From Hahella sp018986435 (GTDB lineage: Bacteria; Pseudomonadota; Gammaproteobacteria; Pseudomonadales; Oleiphilaceae), in contig NZ_CP192738.1 of assembly GCF_050749805.1 (NCBI RefSeq), positions 1 to 64,000 on the forward strand: DNA of 64,000 nucleotides, in the 5' to 3' direction. Shown one piece after another: positions 46,528-55,835 of the stretch. Numbering within the stretch: the stretch's first letter is position 1; each line of letters starts with the position of its first letter. The translations under genes and the position numbers were made by a program. The notes below the pieces were generated by a model. It worked only from the letters and a program-made list of their open reading frames with translations, made no database searches and was not told the origin of the DNA.

Positions 46528-46836
46528 ATGAGCGGTCCTTCACAACCGAAGGTAGTGGATGAGGAATGGAGCGATGAACGGGTTCAGGGCTTTTTAGAGC
46601 TGAAGCCACGGGATGAATCCGATCCCGATTATCATGTTCTGCGCCAAGCCTATGAATACATGCTGGCTCGCGATTATGCGCGTTTCGTGGCCTATTTCGC
46701 GGAAGCTGGCCGCAATATCAATGCGTTGAGTCCAGAAGGCGAAACCATGCTGGATCGCGTTGATGAGCATGCTCGTGGCGCGGAATATGCGCAAATCCTG
46801 CGTGACGCCGGTGGTAAAAAAGCGGCTGAGCTGTAA
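46528..46836 (+). CDS. PA4642-family small conserved protein
   Basis: A 102-residue soluble, acidic protein (SGPSQPKVVDEEWSDERVQGFL near the start; YEYMLARDYARFVAYFAEAGRNINALSPEG). I place it in the PA4642 family of uncharacterised gammaproteobacterial proteins by overall pattern. An ankyrin-like helix pair in the C-terminal half is possible. No motif indicates a reaction. It is followed by a terminator hairpin that faces the convergent Hsp20 gene. Confidence 0.7.
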   Translation: MSGPSQPKVVDEEWSDERVQGFLELKPRDESDPDYHVLRQAYEYMLARDYARFVAYFAEAGRNINALSPEGETMLDRVDEHARGAEYAQILRDAGGKKAAEL

Positions 46837-46845
46837 AAAGCAGGC

Positions 46846-46877
46846 TTAAAAATAAGGGGCGAACTATGTGTCGCCCC
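46846..46877 (-). terminator. Intrinsic terminator of the Hsp20 gene
   Basis: GGGGCGA (46856-46862) and TCGCCCC (46871-46877) form a perfect 7-bp stem with an 8-nt loop. On the minus strand the stem is followed by TTATTTTTAAG, a U-rich tail, placing it 32 bp after the Hsp20 stop. Confidence 0.75.
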
Positions 46878-46908
46878 AGATGGTTTGCGGTGACAGTAGT
46901 CGTCCGAC

Positions 46909-47358
46909 TTACTGTACGTTGATCTCTATCGCTTTCGGCTGCGCCTTTTCCACCTTGTTCAGATGCAAGGTGAGGATGCCGTCCCGGTACTCTGCGCGAA
47001 TGTTGTTTTCATCCACATTATCCGGCAGTGTGAAGGAGCGTGCGAAGTTTCCGTAAAAGCGTTCTACGCGATGATGCTTCTTGTCGCCTTCTTCCTTCTC
47101 CAGCTTGCGCTCGCCCTGAATGGACAGCACGCCTTCGTGGACGGCCACCTTGACGTGACTTTTATCGACGCCAGGCAACTCAGCCTTGATCAAGAACGCT
47201 TCTTTGGTCTCCGTGATATCCACGGCAGGAGCCCAGTCGGCTTTGCGGATCACTTCTTTGCCGTTTTCGCTGGTGCGAGCCTGACCCTGCAAAGAGCGGT
47301 TATAACGGTCAAGAATATCTTCAAATTCAGAAAACGGGTTCCAACGGGTAATCGCCAT
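46909..47358 (-). CDS. Small heat-shock protein, Hsp20/alpha-crystallin family
   Basis: An ATP-independent chaperone that holds unfolding proteins. The 149-residue protein has an N-terminal arm (MAITRWNPFSEFEDILDRYNR), the alpha-crystallin beta-sandwich (about 45-135; DITETKEAFLIKAELPGVDKSHVKVAVHEGVLSIQGER, FARSFTLPDNVDENNIRAEYRDGILTLHLNKVE) and a short tail with the IxI-like EINV motif. A candidate heat-shock promoter and a long leader hairpin lie upstream. The stop is at 46909. Confidence 0.93.
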   Translation of the reverse strand: MAITRWNPFSEFEDILDRYNRSLQGQARTSENGKEVIRKADWAPAVDITETKEAFLIKAELPGVDKSHVKVAVHEGVLSIQGERKLEKEEGDKKHHRVERFYGNFARSFTLPDNVDENNIRAEYRDGILTLHLNKVEKAQPKAIEINVQ

Positions 47359-47396
47359 AGTTCTATCTCCAAAAAGAGTTTAAGTACAAATCGGTT

Positions 47397-47414
47397 GGCC
47401 TGATGCGACAGGCC
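47397..47414 (-). other. Leader hairpin in the Hsp20 5' region
   Basis: GGCCTG-TCGCAT-CAGGCC is a perfect 6-bp stem-loop 39-56 nt upstream of the Hsp20 start codon, inside the predicted leader. It could be part of a heat-responsive RNA structure, though the ribosome site (GGAG) is not seen in the stem. Confidence 0.45.
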
Positions 47415-47494
47415 CTCTGTAATCATTTACACCTGAAACTGCTGATTGGGGTGACGTCTTGCCCCGGTTACGCTGCGTATCGTGATAATAGAAA

Positions 47495-47519
47495 TAATGG
47501 CGTTAAAAATGTTTTCAAG
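47495..47519 (-). promoter_or_regulatory. Candidate sigma-32 heat-shock promoter for Hsp20
   Basis: On the minus strand, CTTGAAA (47519-47513) is followed after 10 nt by CGCCATTA (47502-47495), close to the sigma-32 pattern CTTGAAA-N11-16-CCCCATNT with one mismatch in the -10 core. It would give a leader of about 130 nt before the Hsp20 start. Confidence 0.5.
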
Positions 47520-47587
47520 GGGCGCCCTAGTGACAAAAAAATCATATTCTGATTTACGTCAATTTCCACTGCGCCCCTGAAATGTGG

Positions 47588-48130
47588 CTACTCGCCCCAG
47601 TTTTCCTGCAAATGCCGGTCTTTCAATTTGACGTAATTAGCGGCGGTGTACTGGAAAAAATTTTTTTCTTTGTCGCTGAGCGGACGGGCTTGTTTCGCAG
47701 GCGCGCCAACGTACAAGTAACCGCTTTCCAGGCGCTTGCCGGGAGGCACAAGCGTACCGGCGGCGATCACCACCTCGCTCTCCACATGGGCTCCGTCCAT
47801 GATGATGGCGCCCATGCCGACGAGGATGCGGCTCTCAAGCGTGCAGCCATGCAAGATAGCCTTGTGGCCAATAGTGACGTCCTCACCGATCGTCAGTGGA
47901 TAGCCGTCGGGGTTGAAAGGTCCTGCGTGGGTGATATGCAGCACCGATCCATCCTGCACGCTGGTGCGCGCGCCGATGCGAATCCGGTGCATGTCGCCGC
48001 GTATCACGACGGTCGGCCAGACGGAACAGTCGTCGCCCAAGTGGACGTCGCCGATGACGACGGCGGTGGGGTCGATAAAGACGCGCTCTCCCTGCGTCGG
48101 GGTGATTCCCTGATAAGTGCGCACAGACAT
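47588..48130 (-). CDS. Gamma-carbonic anhydrase family hexapeptide-repeat protein
   Basis: A left-handed beta-helix protein of about 180 residues (family of YrdA/CaiE/PaaY). Repeated turns are visible as VIGDVHLGDDCSVWPTVVIRGD, IRIGARTSVQDGSVLHIT and TIGEDVTIGHKAILHGCTLESRILVGMGAIIMDGAHVESEVVIAAG. Histidines at HIT...GHKAILHG fit the three-His metal site of the family. Start ATG 48130 has GGAG 6 nt upstream; a TTG four codons earlier does not. It is divergent from prlC, as in Pseudomonas. Confidence 0.9.
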   Translation of the reverse strand: MSVRTYQGITPTQGERVFIDPTAVVIGDVHLGDDCSVWPTVVIRGDMHRIRIGARTSVQDGSVLHITHAGPFNPDGYPLTIGEDVTIGHKAILHGCTLESRILVGMGAIIMDGAHVESEVVIAAGTLVPPGKRLESGYLYVGAPAKQARPLSDKEKNFFQYTAANYVKLKDRHLQENWGE

Positions 48131-48338
48131 GGTGGACTCCAAGCATCAAAAATCTGAAGCGCCGTAGACGGGTTCAAGGGCCCGAATGGCGGATTGTTAC
48201 TTTAGCATTGATCGGACTATTCTAAAGCAGGATTCAGCGGCGCATTACTTGAAAGCGGCCCCGCACGCCCACATTTTGTTTGCTCGGGGGCGTTGCGATC
48301 AGCAACCCCGGAAGACTCGTCAATTCAGGAATATTTCA

Positions 48339-50372
48339 ATGACCAATCCATTGCTCGCCGATACGGCGTTACCCCCGTTCTCACAGATTCGCGCCGAACA
48401 TGTCAAAGAGGCGATGGACAAATTACTTGCCGAAAACAGACAGCGCATCGCCGAGCTGGCGTCTCAGCCCAGCTTCAACTGGGATAATCTGGCGCAGCAA
48501 ATGGATAACATGTCGGACAAGCTGAACCATGTGTGGTCCCCGGTCAGCCATCTGAACAGCGTGCTCAACAGCGAAGCGCTGCGTGAGGCCTACAACGCCT
48601 GTATCCCCGAGCTGTCCCGCTACGGTACGGAAATCGGTCAGAACAAGGCGCTGTACGACGCTTATCACGGCATTAAAGAATCTGATGAATTTAGTTCGCT
48701 CAGCGAAGCGCAACGTAAATCCATCGACAATACCCTGCGCGACTTTCATCTTGCCGGCGTTGATCTGCCGGAAGACAAGAAAGCGCGCTACATGGAAATT
48801 TCGCAGCGTCTGGCGGAGCTGGGCAGCAAGTTCAGCGATAACGTGCTGGACGCCACTCAGGCCTGGACCAAACATGTGACGGATGCCGCTCTGCTCAAAG
48901 GCATGCCGGACTCCGCACTGGCTGGCGCGCGCCAGGCCGCCAAGTCCCGTGACAAAGAAGGCTACGTGCTGACGCTGGATTTCCCCAGCTTCTACGCGGT
49001 GATGACCTACTGCGAAAATCGCGAATTACGTCAGGAAATGTACGAGGCCTACAACACCCGCGCTTCTGAACAAGGGCCCTATGCCGGTCGCTGGGACAAT
49101 TCGGAAGTGATGCAGGAGATCCTGGCGCTGCGACTGGAGAAGTCGCGTCTGCTGGGCTTTAACTCCTACGCTGAATACTCCCTGGCCACTAAAATGGCGC
49201 GTACGCCGGATGAGGTGCTGGGCTTCCTGAACGAGCTGGCGGAGAAGTCTGTAGCGGTGGCGCGTCAGGAGTTTGCAGAGCTGCAAGCGTTCGCCGCGGA
49301 GCAGGGACAGACGGAACTACAGTCCTGGGATGTCAGTTTTTATTCAGAGAAGCTGCGTCGTCACCGTTATTCCGTGTCTCAAGAAGAGCTGAAGCCTTAC
49401 TTCCCCGCTTCGAAAGTGATCAATGGCATGTTTGCCGTGGTGCAGCGCCTGTTCGGCGTCACACTCGACGAAATTACGGAATTTGATAGCTATCATTCAG
49501 ACGTGCGCTACTTCAAAGTGCGTCGTGACGGCGAGGAAATCGCCTCTATCTATATGGATTTATTCGCGCGGGAGAACAAGCGCGGCGGGGCCTGGATGGC
49601 GGATTACGCCGTACGTCGTCGTTTGGACGACGGCTCTGTGCAGAAACCCGTGGCGTTCATTACTTGTAACTTTGCGCCAGCGACGGAAGAGCATCCCGCC
49701 CTGCTGACGCATGATGAAGTCACCACGCTGTTCCACGAATTCGGCCACGCTCTGCATCACATGCTGACCACGGTGGATTGCAACGATGTTTCCGGCATCA
49801 ATGGCGTGCCTTGGGATGCGGTGGAATTACCCAGTCAGTTCCTGGAAAACTGGTGCTGGGAGGAAGAAGCCCTGGCGCTGATTTCCGGTCATTACCAAAG
49901 CGGCGAGCCGCTGCCGAAAGAATTGCTGGAAAAAATGCTGGCGGCGAAAAACTTCCAGTCCGGCATGCTGATGGTGCGCCAGCTTGAGTTCGCTTTGTTT
50001 GATTTCCGTCTGCATCATGAATACGACGGGTCGGCGGATTTCGCCGTCCAGCAGGTGCTGGACGAAGTGCGGGATAAAGTCGCAGTGATCAAGCCGCCCG
50101 CATTCAATCGTTTCCAGCACAGTTTCAGTCACATTTTTGCTGGCGGATACGCCGCAGGCTATTACAGCTATAAATGGGCGGAAGTGCTGGCGGCGGATGC
50201 GTTTTCCTTGTTTGAGGAAAATGGCGTGTTCGATCCAGAAACGGGTCGACGCTTCCTGCATTCGATTTTGGAAAAAGGCGGCAGCCGCGAGCCGATGGAT
50301 TTATTCATTGAATTCCGCGGGCGTCCGCCGGAAGTGGAAGCGTTGTTGCGTCAAAGCGGCATCGCCGCCTGA
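48339..50372 (+). CDS. prlC: Oligopeptidase A (M3 family zinc metallopeptidase)
   Basis: A cytoplasmic thimet-type peptidase that degrades short peptides and cleaved signal peptides. The 677 residues match PrlC. The zinc motif HEFGH is at 466-470 (TLFHEFGHALHH), with the third ligand region in ENWCWEEEAL downstream. Start ATG 48339 begins MTNPLLADTALPPFSQI like relatives; the frame extends 51 codons upstream to 48186, through an unlikely Cys/Arg-rich stretch, which I reject. Confidence 0.95.
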   Translation: MTNPLLADTALPPFSQIRAEHVKEAMDKLLAENRQRIAELASQPSFNWDNLAQQMDNMSDKLNHVWSPVSHLNSVLNSEALREAYNACIPELSRYGTEIGQNKALYDAYHGIKESDEFSSLSEAQRKSIDNTLRDFHLAGVDLPEDKKARYMEISQRLAELGSKFSDNVLDATQAWTKHVTDAALLKGMPDSALAGARQAAKSRDKEGYVLTLDFPSFYAVMTYCENRELRQEMYEAYNTRASEQGPYAGRWDNSEVMQEILALRLEKSRLLGFNSYAEYSLATKMARTPDEVLGFLNELAEKSVAVARQEFAELQAFAAEQGQTELQSWDVSFYSEKLRRHRYSVSQEELKPYFPASKVINGMFAVVQRLFGVTLDEITEFDSYHSDVRYFKVRRDGEEIASIYMDLFARENKRGGAWMADYAVRRRLDDGSVQKPVAFITCNFAPATEEHPALLTHDEVTTLFHEFGHALHHMLTTVDCNDVSGINGVPWDAVELPSQFLENWCWEEEALALISGHYQSGEPLPKELLEKMLAAKNFQSGMLMVRQLEFALFDFRLHHEYDGSADFAVQQVLDEVRDKVAVIKPPAFNRFQHSFSHIFAGGYAAGYYSYKWAEVLAADAFSLFEENGVFDPETGRRFLHSILEKGGSREPMDLFIEFRGRPPEVEALLRQSGIAA

Positions 50373-50440
50373 GAGAACCAGCAAGGCCTGCGTTGTGGGC
50401 CTTGTCGACATTCAGCAATCGTATTTACCTGGTAGTGCAT

Positions 50441-50680
50441 ATGGTGAAGCGTTTTATCGCGGGGGCGGTGTGTCCCCGTTGCGGAGAGATGGACAAGATC
50501 GTCAGTTACGCTGACGAAGATCAACGGCAAGTGCGTGAATGCGTGGCTTGCGGTTTTTTTGAAAAGCTGCGCGAAGCTGACGGTCCGGCGGAGCTGCAAA
50601 CCCGCGTCACCCGCCCGAAACAGGCGGAGGCGCAAGTGCAGACGATCAAGTTCTATCCCCGTCCCAAGAAAGAGCAGTAA
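50441..50680 (+). CDS. yheV: YheV-family zinc-ribbon protein
   Basis: An 80-residue protein with two Cys pairs, CPRC near residues 11-14 and CVAC near 34-37 (VRECVACGFFEKL), which make a zinc ribbon. The tail is basic and hydrophilic (VTRPKQAEAQVQTIKFYPRPKKEQ). It belongs to the putative metal-binding YheV family and follows prlC as in Pseudomonas. ATG 50441 gives the family N-terminus MVKRFIAGAVCP; the ribosome site is weak. Function unknown. Confidence 0.85.
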   Translation: MVKRFIAGAVCPRCGEMDKIVSYADEDQRQVRECVACGFFEKLREADGPAELQTRVTRPKQAEAQVQTIKFYPRPKKEQ

Positions 50681-50717
50681 CGACGATATGAGCCTGACGC
50701 CTTGTTGTTGAAACCTG

Positions 50718-51365
50718 TCAGCAACGGGGCTGAAAGCTCATGCGGATGTGATGCTTGTCCAACAGGTTCAGCCAATCCTCGTTCAGAGGACGCCAGCGCT
50801 GGGTGTTGGTCTTCGCCAGAAAGGGCGACAGATCCAAATGGTAGAAGTCCGGCAAGCTTACCATCTGGCGTACGGTCAGATGGGTGGCTTGATCCAGTTC
50901 ATTGGCGAAGGGTTCGCCGATCAGATGATGGGCCAACAGATTGGCCTGAGTGGCCTGCAGATCGCAGATGGGACTGTTGCGCAGGCTGCGATTGTTTTCA
51001 TAAACCTCCTCCACCAAACGATGGCTTTGATAGGCCATGATCAACAGGCAGTCCAAACCGGTATGACGCAGCACCAGCACGGATGGGTGCGCGAAATAAT
51101 GGATGGACTTCTCGATGAAGGGCGCGAACAGCTTTTCCGTCTGGCTCGCAGCGGCGCAATGCGCCACGCACTCCACTAAACGCGGGGCGAGTTCGATATA
51201 ATCGATGACGAAATGAATGAGGTCTTCAACCGGCTGTGATCCGTTCAGTTCAATGACTCGGTGCAGAGAATCCAGTTGCTGGCGAAGCCACTTGGCGTAA
51301 TTTTGAGTTTTAAGCTCTGCGGCCTTAGCCTGATTGATGATCTCGTATACTGCAGCGAGGCTCAT
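50718..51365 (-). CDS. Conserved-looking cytoplasmic protein, unknown function
   Basis: A 215-residue, mostly helical protein without signal peptide or membrane helices (MSLAAVYEIINQAKAAELKTQNYAKWLRQQLDSLHRVIEL). It has His/Cys residues in VECVAHCAAAS (near 63-73) and an acidic-to-basic alternation in the middle. I do not recognise the family and no motif indicates activity. It is a single gene facing yheV, with 38 bp between the two stops. Confidence 0.65.
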   Translation of the reverse strand: MSLAAVYEIINQAKAAELKTQNYAKWLRQQLDSLHRVIELNGSQPVEDLIHFVIDYIELAPRLVECVAHCAAASQTEKLFAPFIEKSIHYFAHPSVLVLRHTGLDCLLIMAYQSHRLVEEVYENNRSLRNSPICDLQATQANLLAHHLIGEPFANELDQATHLTVRQMVSLPDFYHLDLSPFLAKTNTQRWRPLNEDWLNLLDKHHIRMSFQPRC

Positions 51366-51458
51366 CTATAACGATTTCCCTAAGTGACAACTATAAAAAA
51401 CTGTTTCAATCCGGACGCATGACTTCAGTGTAGTCAAGGGTTAGCAAAGTGCGTAATA

Positions 51459-52793
51459 CTAATTTGTAATGAACCACTTTTCATGCTGACAAAATGTTTT
51501 GTACAGCCACGCCTGATAGGCGCCTCTGGCCGCCAGAAACAGACAGAGTGAAAACCAGAGTCCGTGATTGCCCCAACCCTGAGTGAGCCACCAGCTGGGT
51601 AAAAACACCAGCAATGTCGCGACGATGATTGTATCCCGCATTGCCTTGCCTTGGGTAGCGCCGACAAACACGCCATCGAACAGGTAACTCCACACGCCGA
51701 TCAAGGGACACAGGATCAGCCAGATCAGATAGCGGCTCGCTTCAGTGCGGATGACTTCCAGGTCGGTGAGGCGGTTGATCAGCCAGTCGCCTCCCAGCCA
51801 GAACGCCAGCGTCAGCAGCAGTGCGGTCACCAGGGACCAGACGCCCCCTATTCTGGCGGTGCGGCGCAGCATGGCCTGATCGCGCTTGCCTACGGCTTCT
51901 CCACACAGAGCTTCTACGCCATTGGCGAAACCATCGAGGGCGTTGGAGATGATCATCAGAAAAGTCAGCAATACGGCGTTGGCGGCCAGAACGTTGGTTC
52001 CGAGCTGTGCGCCCTGGGCGGTGAAGAAAGCGAAAGTGAACAGCAGCAGGATCGTGCGAATGAAAAGGTCGCCATTCAGCTTGAGCAGCTTGGCGAAGGC
52101 GCTGCGCGCCCACAGCTCAGGGTTGCGTAACTGCGCAAGGAAATTCCCCGCATCGCCGCGAACGACGAAATAGAGCCCGAGAACCAGACTGTAATACTCG
52201 GCGATGAGCGACGCCCAGGCTACGCCGTCGGCGCGCATGCCGAAGCCGACCACGAACAGCAGGTCCAGCGCGATATTCACGATGTTGGCGCTGACCGCCA
52301 GAATCAAGGCGCTGCGGGTGCGTTGGCAGCCTATCAGCCAGCCCACGACACAGTATTGAATCAATACGGCGGGAGCGCTGAAGATGCGAATTTCCGCATA
52401 GTTGTGGGCCTGCGTCCAGATGTCGCCAGTGGCCTGCATCCATTCCAATCCCAGGGGCAATATCCAGGCGCGATTGAGGATCATGAATAACCCGATGCCG
52501 AGCGCGATGGCGGCCGCCCGCAAAAACTCGCGGATCAACCTGCCTTGGTCCCCGGCGCCCCAGGATTGCGCCGCCAGTCCGGTGGCGCCCATGCGCAGAA
52601 AACCGAACGCCCAGAACAGAAATGTGAACAGATTTCCCGCCAGCGCCACGGCCCCGAGATAGACCGGAGAATCCAGGTGTCCCAGTACGGCGGCGTCCAC
52701 CAGACCCAGCAACGGCGTGGTGATATTGCTCAGAATTAACGGCCAGGCGAGGGCCCACAAACGCAAGTGAAGCGTTGCCGGGGGATTGCTCAT
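51459..52793 (-). CDS. MATE-family multidrug/cation exporter
   Basis: An exporter of 444 residues with about twelve helices in two halves. Family traits are the early LALAWPLILSNITTPLLGLVDAAVLGHLDSP stretch, GAVALAGNLFTFLFWAFGFLRMGATGLAAQ, and the matching ANAVLLTFLMIISNALDGFANGVEALCGEAVG in the second half. It resembles the DinF branch. Such pumps exchange drugs or metabolites for Na+ or H+; substrate unknown. Confidence 0.92.
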   Translation of the reverse strand: MSNPPATLHLRLWALAWPLILSNITTPLLGLVDAAVLGHLDSPVYLGAVALAGNLFTFLFWAFGFLRMGATGLAAQSWGAGDQGRLIREFLRAAAIALGIGLFMILNRAWILPLGLEWMQATGDIWTQAHNYAEIRIFSAPAVLIQYCVVGWLIGCQRTRSALILAVSANIVNIALDLLFVVGFGMRADGVAWASLIAEYYSLVLGLYFVVRGDAGNFLAQLRNPELWARSAFAKLLKLNGDLFIRTILLLFTFAFFTAQGAQLGTNVLAANAVLLTFLMIISNALDGFANGVEALCGEAVGKRDQAMLRRTARIGGVWSLVTALLLTLAFWLGGDWLINRLTDLEVIRTEASRYLIWLILCPLIGVWSYLFDGVFVGATQGKAMRDTIIVATLLVFLPSWWLTQGWGNHGLWFSLCLFLAARGAYQAWLYKTFCQHEKWFITN

Positions 52794-53040
52794 GAAACTC
52801 CTGAAGATGTGGCGGTCAGATCACTGAAAGTGACCAGATTTGTGCATGAAATCAGCTGGATAGCTTTTTTACCTAAACCATGACTGAACAATTGCCAGCC
52901 CGATCCAAGTTTGTCTATACTGGCGCTGTACCTTGCATTTGACTTCCTACAAACGTAGTCGACGGACCGCTGTAGGCGGGCCGTCTTGCAGGAAGTGTCC
53001 GGCAGTAACAATAAAAACTAAGCTGTGGAGACACAATAAT

Positions 53041-54162
53041 ATGATGTCACGAAGACGCGCAATAGCGGTGGCTTCGCCCGTTCCGTTTGTATCTGCGTCC
53101 GCTTCGGCCGCCTGGGAATTGAACATGACTCCCGGGGTGACTGAAGTGAGTCAGTCAGTATACAGCCTCCACATGACTATTTTCTGGATCTGCGTGATCA
53201 TAGGGATAGTGGTGTTTGGAGTAATGTTCTGGTCGATCTTCAATCACCGCAAAAGTAAAGGGGCGAAACCCGCCCAATTCCATGAAAGTACGACAGTCGA
53301 GATTATCTGGACTGTTATTCCCTTCCTTATTCTCATTGGCATGGCCATACCCGCGACCGGCACTCTGGTCAAAATGTATGACGCCAGTGAAGCGGATATG
53401 GATATCAAGATCACCGGTTACCAATGGAAATGGCGATACGAGTACCTGAATCAGGACGTCAACTTCTTCAGTAATCTGGCGACCTCCCAGGACCAAATCT
53501 ACAATCGCGACGACAAGGGCGAACACTACCTGTTGGAAGTGGACGAGCCTCTGGTGTTGCCGATAAATCAGAAGATTCGATTCCTGGTCACCTCCGCCGA
53601 CGTCATCCACTCCTGGTGGGTGCCCAGTCTTGCGGTCAAGCGCGACGCCATTCCCGGCTACGTTCGCGAGGCCTGGACCGTCATCAAAGAGCCCGGTATT
53701 TATCGCGGTCAGTGCGCTGAACTGTGCGGTAAGGACCATGGCTTCATGCCTGTTGTGGTGAAAGCCGTGCCTCAGGAGGAGTATCAGGAATGGCTCCTGG
53801 CTAAACAGGAACTGGCTCGTCAGGAATACGAGTTGAAGAACAAACAATGGACGATGGAAGAATTGGTTGCACGCGGGGAGAAATCCTATGCGTCCAATTG
53901 CGCAGTGTGCCATCAGGCCAATGGCGCCGGTCTGCCGCCGACATTCCCTGCTCTTGCTGGCAGCGGCATAGTCAAAGGCCCGGTAGAGAAGCACGCCGAA
54001 GTTGTATTGCACGGGGTGTCAGGCACCGCCATGCAGGCGTTCGGAGCGCAGCTGAGTGAAGTTGATATCGCCGCTATCGTGACCTACGAGCGTAATGCTT
54101 GGGGCAACAAGATGGGCGACATGATTACTCCGCAACAAGTTGCAGAGTTAAAGAACAAGTAG
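53041..54162 (+). CDS. coxB: Cytochrome c oxidase subunit II with fused cytochrome c domain
   Basis: Electron-entry subunit of an aa3-type oxidase, 373 residues. A weakly hydrophobic signal segment precedes two helices (TIFWICVIIGIVVFGVMFW; WTVIPFLILIGMAIPATGTL). The CuA domain holds its ligands in IHSWWVPSL and QCAELCGKDHGFMP. A C-terminal cytochrome c domain is present with CAVCH near residue 287. That makes it the caa3-like form. Start ATG 53041 has GGAGACACAATA upstream; a frame back to 52933 is not supported. It heads the coxB-coxA-coxC operon. Confidence 0.95.
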   Translation: MMSRRRAIAVASPVPFVSASASAAWELNMTPGVTEVSQSVYSLHMTIFWICVIIGIVVFGVMFWSIFNHRKSKGAKPAQFHESTTVEIIWTVIPFLILIGMAIPATGTLVKMYDASEADMDIKITGYQWKWRYEYLNQDVNFFSNLATSQDQIYNRDDKGEHYLLEVDEPLVLPINQKIRFLVTSADVIHSWWVPSLAVKRDAIPGYVREAWTVIKEPGIYRGQCAELCGKDHGFMPVVVKAVPQEEYQEWLLAKQELARQEYELKNKQWTMEELVARGEKSYASNCAVCHQANGAGLPPTFPALAGSGIVKGPVEKHAEVVLHGVSGTAMQAFGAQLSEVDIAAIVTYERNAWGNKMGDMITPQQVAELKNK

Positions 54163-54201
54163 TTCTCAGCGACACACAACCAATTTAAGAGGAGTTTGAC
54201 C

Positions 54202-55782
54202 ATGAGTGCGGTACTAGGCGCTGACGCGCATCACCATCACGGTCCGGCTAAAGGCTTCAAGCGGTGGCTCTTCACCACCAACCATAAAGACATTGGCACC
54301 ATGTACCTGTGGTTCAGTTTCGCCATGTTTCTCATCGGGGGCACCATGGCCCTGGTGATTCGGGCGGAATTGTTCGAACCAGGCATGCAGATCGTCCATC
54401 CGGAATTTTTCAATCAGATGACCACCATGCACGGTCTGATCATGGTGTTCGGGGCGGTTATGCCCGCCTTCGTAGGGCTCGCCAACTGGCTGATTCCCAT
54501 GATGGTCGGGGCGCCGGATATGGCGCTGCCCAGAATGAACAACTGGAGCTTCTGGATTCTTCCATTCGCTTTCGCCATGTTGTTATCCACACTGTTGATG
54601 GAAGGCGGCGGTCCTAACTTCGGTTGGACTTTCTATGCGCCTCTCTCCACCACCTACGCGCCGGCGAGCGTGAACTACTTCATCTTCGCAGTGCACATGA
54701 TGGGGATCTCCTCCATCATGGGAGCCATTAACGTGATCGCCACCATTCTGAACATGCGGGCGCCGGGCATGACCCTGATGAAAATGCCCCTGTTCGTGTG
54801 GACCTGGCTGATCACCGCCTTCCTGCTGATAGCGGTTATGCCGGTGCTGGCGGGCGCCGTCACCATGATGTTGATGGACATCAACTTCGGCACCAGCTTC
54901 TTCAAAGCGGAAGGCGGCGGCGATCCGGTGCTGTTCCAGCACGTATTCTGGTTCTTCGGCCATCCGGAAGTGTACATCATGATCCTGCCCGCCTTCGGCG
55001 TGGCGTCGCAGATTATTCCTACCTTCAGCCGCAAACCGCTGTTCGGGTATCCCTCCATGGTGTACGCCACGGCGTCGATTGCGATCCTGTCATTCGTGGT
55101 ATGGGCGCACCACATGTTCACCGTCGGCATACCGCTGGCAGGAGAACTGTTCTTCATGTACGCCACCATGTTGATCGCCGTCCCCACCGGGGTGAAAGTG
55201 TTCAACTGGGTCAGCACCATGTTCCGCGGCTCGCTGACCTTTGAGACCCCGATGCTGTTCGCGGTGGCCTTCGTGATTCTGTTCACCATCGGCGGCTTCT
55301 CCGGTTTGATGCTGGCCATCGCGCCGGCGGACTTCCAGTATCACGACACCTATTTCGTGGTGGCGCATTTCCACTACGTGCTGGTGCCGGGCGCGATCTT
55401 CTCCATCTTCGCCGCCACCTATTACTGGTTGCCGAAATGGTGCGGGAACATGTACGACGAAACGCTGGGCAAAGTGCACTTCTGGATGTCGTTCATTGGC
55501 TTGAACATGACCTTCTTCCCGATGCACTTCGTAGGGCTCGCCGGCATGCCGCGGCGGATTCCTGACTACGCTCTGCAATTCGCCGACTTTAACCAGATAT
55601 CCAGCGTTGGCGCGTTCGTTTTCGGAACCACGCAACTGCTGTTCCTGTTTATTGTTATCAAATGCATCCGGGGCGGTAAGAAAGCCACCGCTCAGGTCTG
55701 GGAAGGCGCGGACGGACTGGAATGGACGTTGCCGTCTCCGGCTCCCTACCACAGCTTCTCTGAGCCGCCTACTGTGAAGTAG
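54202..55782 (+). CDS. coxA: Cytochrome c oxidase subunit I
   Basis: Catalytic haem-copper subunit of 526 residues with twelve helices. Visible are the haem a histidine region TTMHGLIMVFGAVMPAF, the His-Tyr cross-link WFFGHPEVYIMILPAFG, the CuB histidines in VWAHHMFTVG, and the haem a3/a ligands in YHDTYFVVAHFHYVL. Start ATG 54202 has AAGAGGAG 7 nt upstream and is preferred over a TTG at 54196. It is separated from coxC by only 53 bp, with no ctaG (cox11) gene between them. Confidence 0.97.
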   Translation: MSAVLGADAHHHHGPAKGFKRWLFTTNHKDIGTMYLWFSFAMFLIGGTMALVIRAELFEPGMQIVHPEFFNQMTTMHGLIMVFGAVMPAFVGLANWLIPMMVGAPDMALPRMNNWSFWILPFAFAMLLSTLLMEGGGPNFGWTFYAPLSTTYAPASVNYFIFAVHMMGISSIMGAINVIATILNMRAPGMTLMKMPLFVWTWLITAFLLIAVMPVLAGAVTMMLMDINFGTSFFKAEGGGDPVLFQHVFWFFGHPEVYIMILPAFGVASQIIPTFSRKPLFGYPSMVYATASIAILSFVVWAHHMFTVGIPLAGELFFMYATMLIAVPTGVKVFNWVSTMFRGSLTFETPMLFAVAFVILFTIGGFSGLMLAIAPADFQYHDTYFVVAHFHYVLVPGAIFSIFAATYYWLPKWCGNMYDETLGKVHFWMSFIGLNMTFFPMHFVGLAGMPRRIPDYALQFADFNQISSVGAFVFGTTQLLFLFIVIKCIRGGKKATAQVWEGADGLEWTLPSPAPYHSFSEPPTVK

Positions 55783-55835
55783 GCGCGCAAGGGTATTGAG
55801 ATAACAAGAACAAAATAACTGCCACGGGAGGACCT

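Noticed and set aside
48186..48338. 51-codon N-terminal extension of prlC
   Set aside because: No family similarity, an odd Cys/Arg-rich composition, and the ATG at 48339 aligns with relatives.
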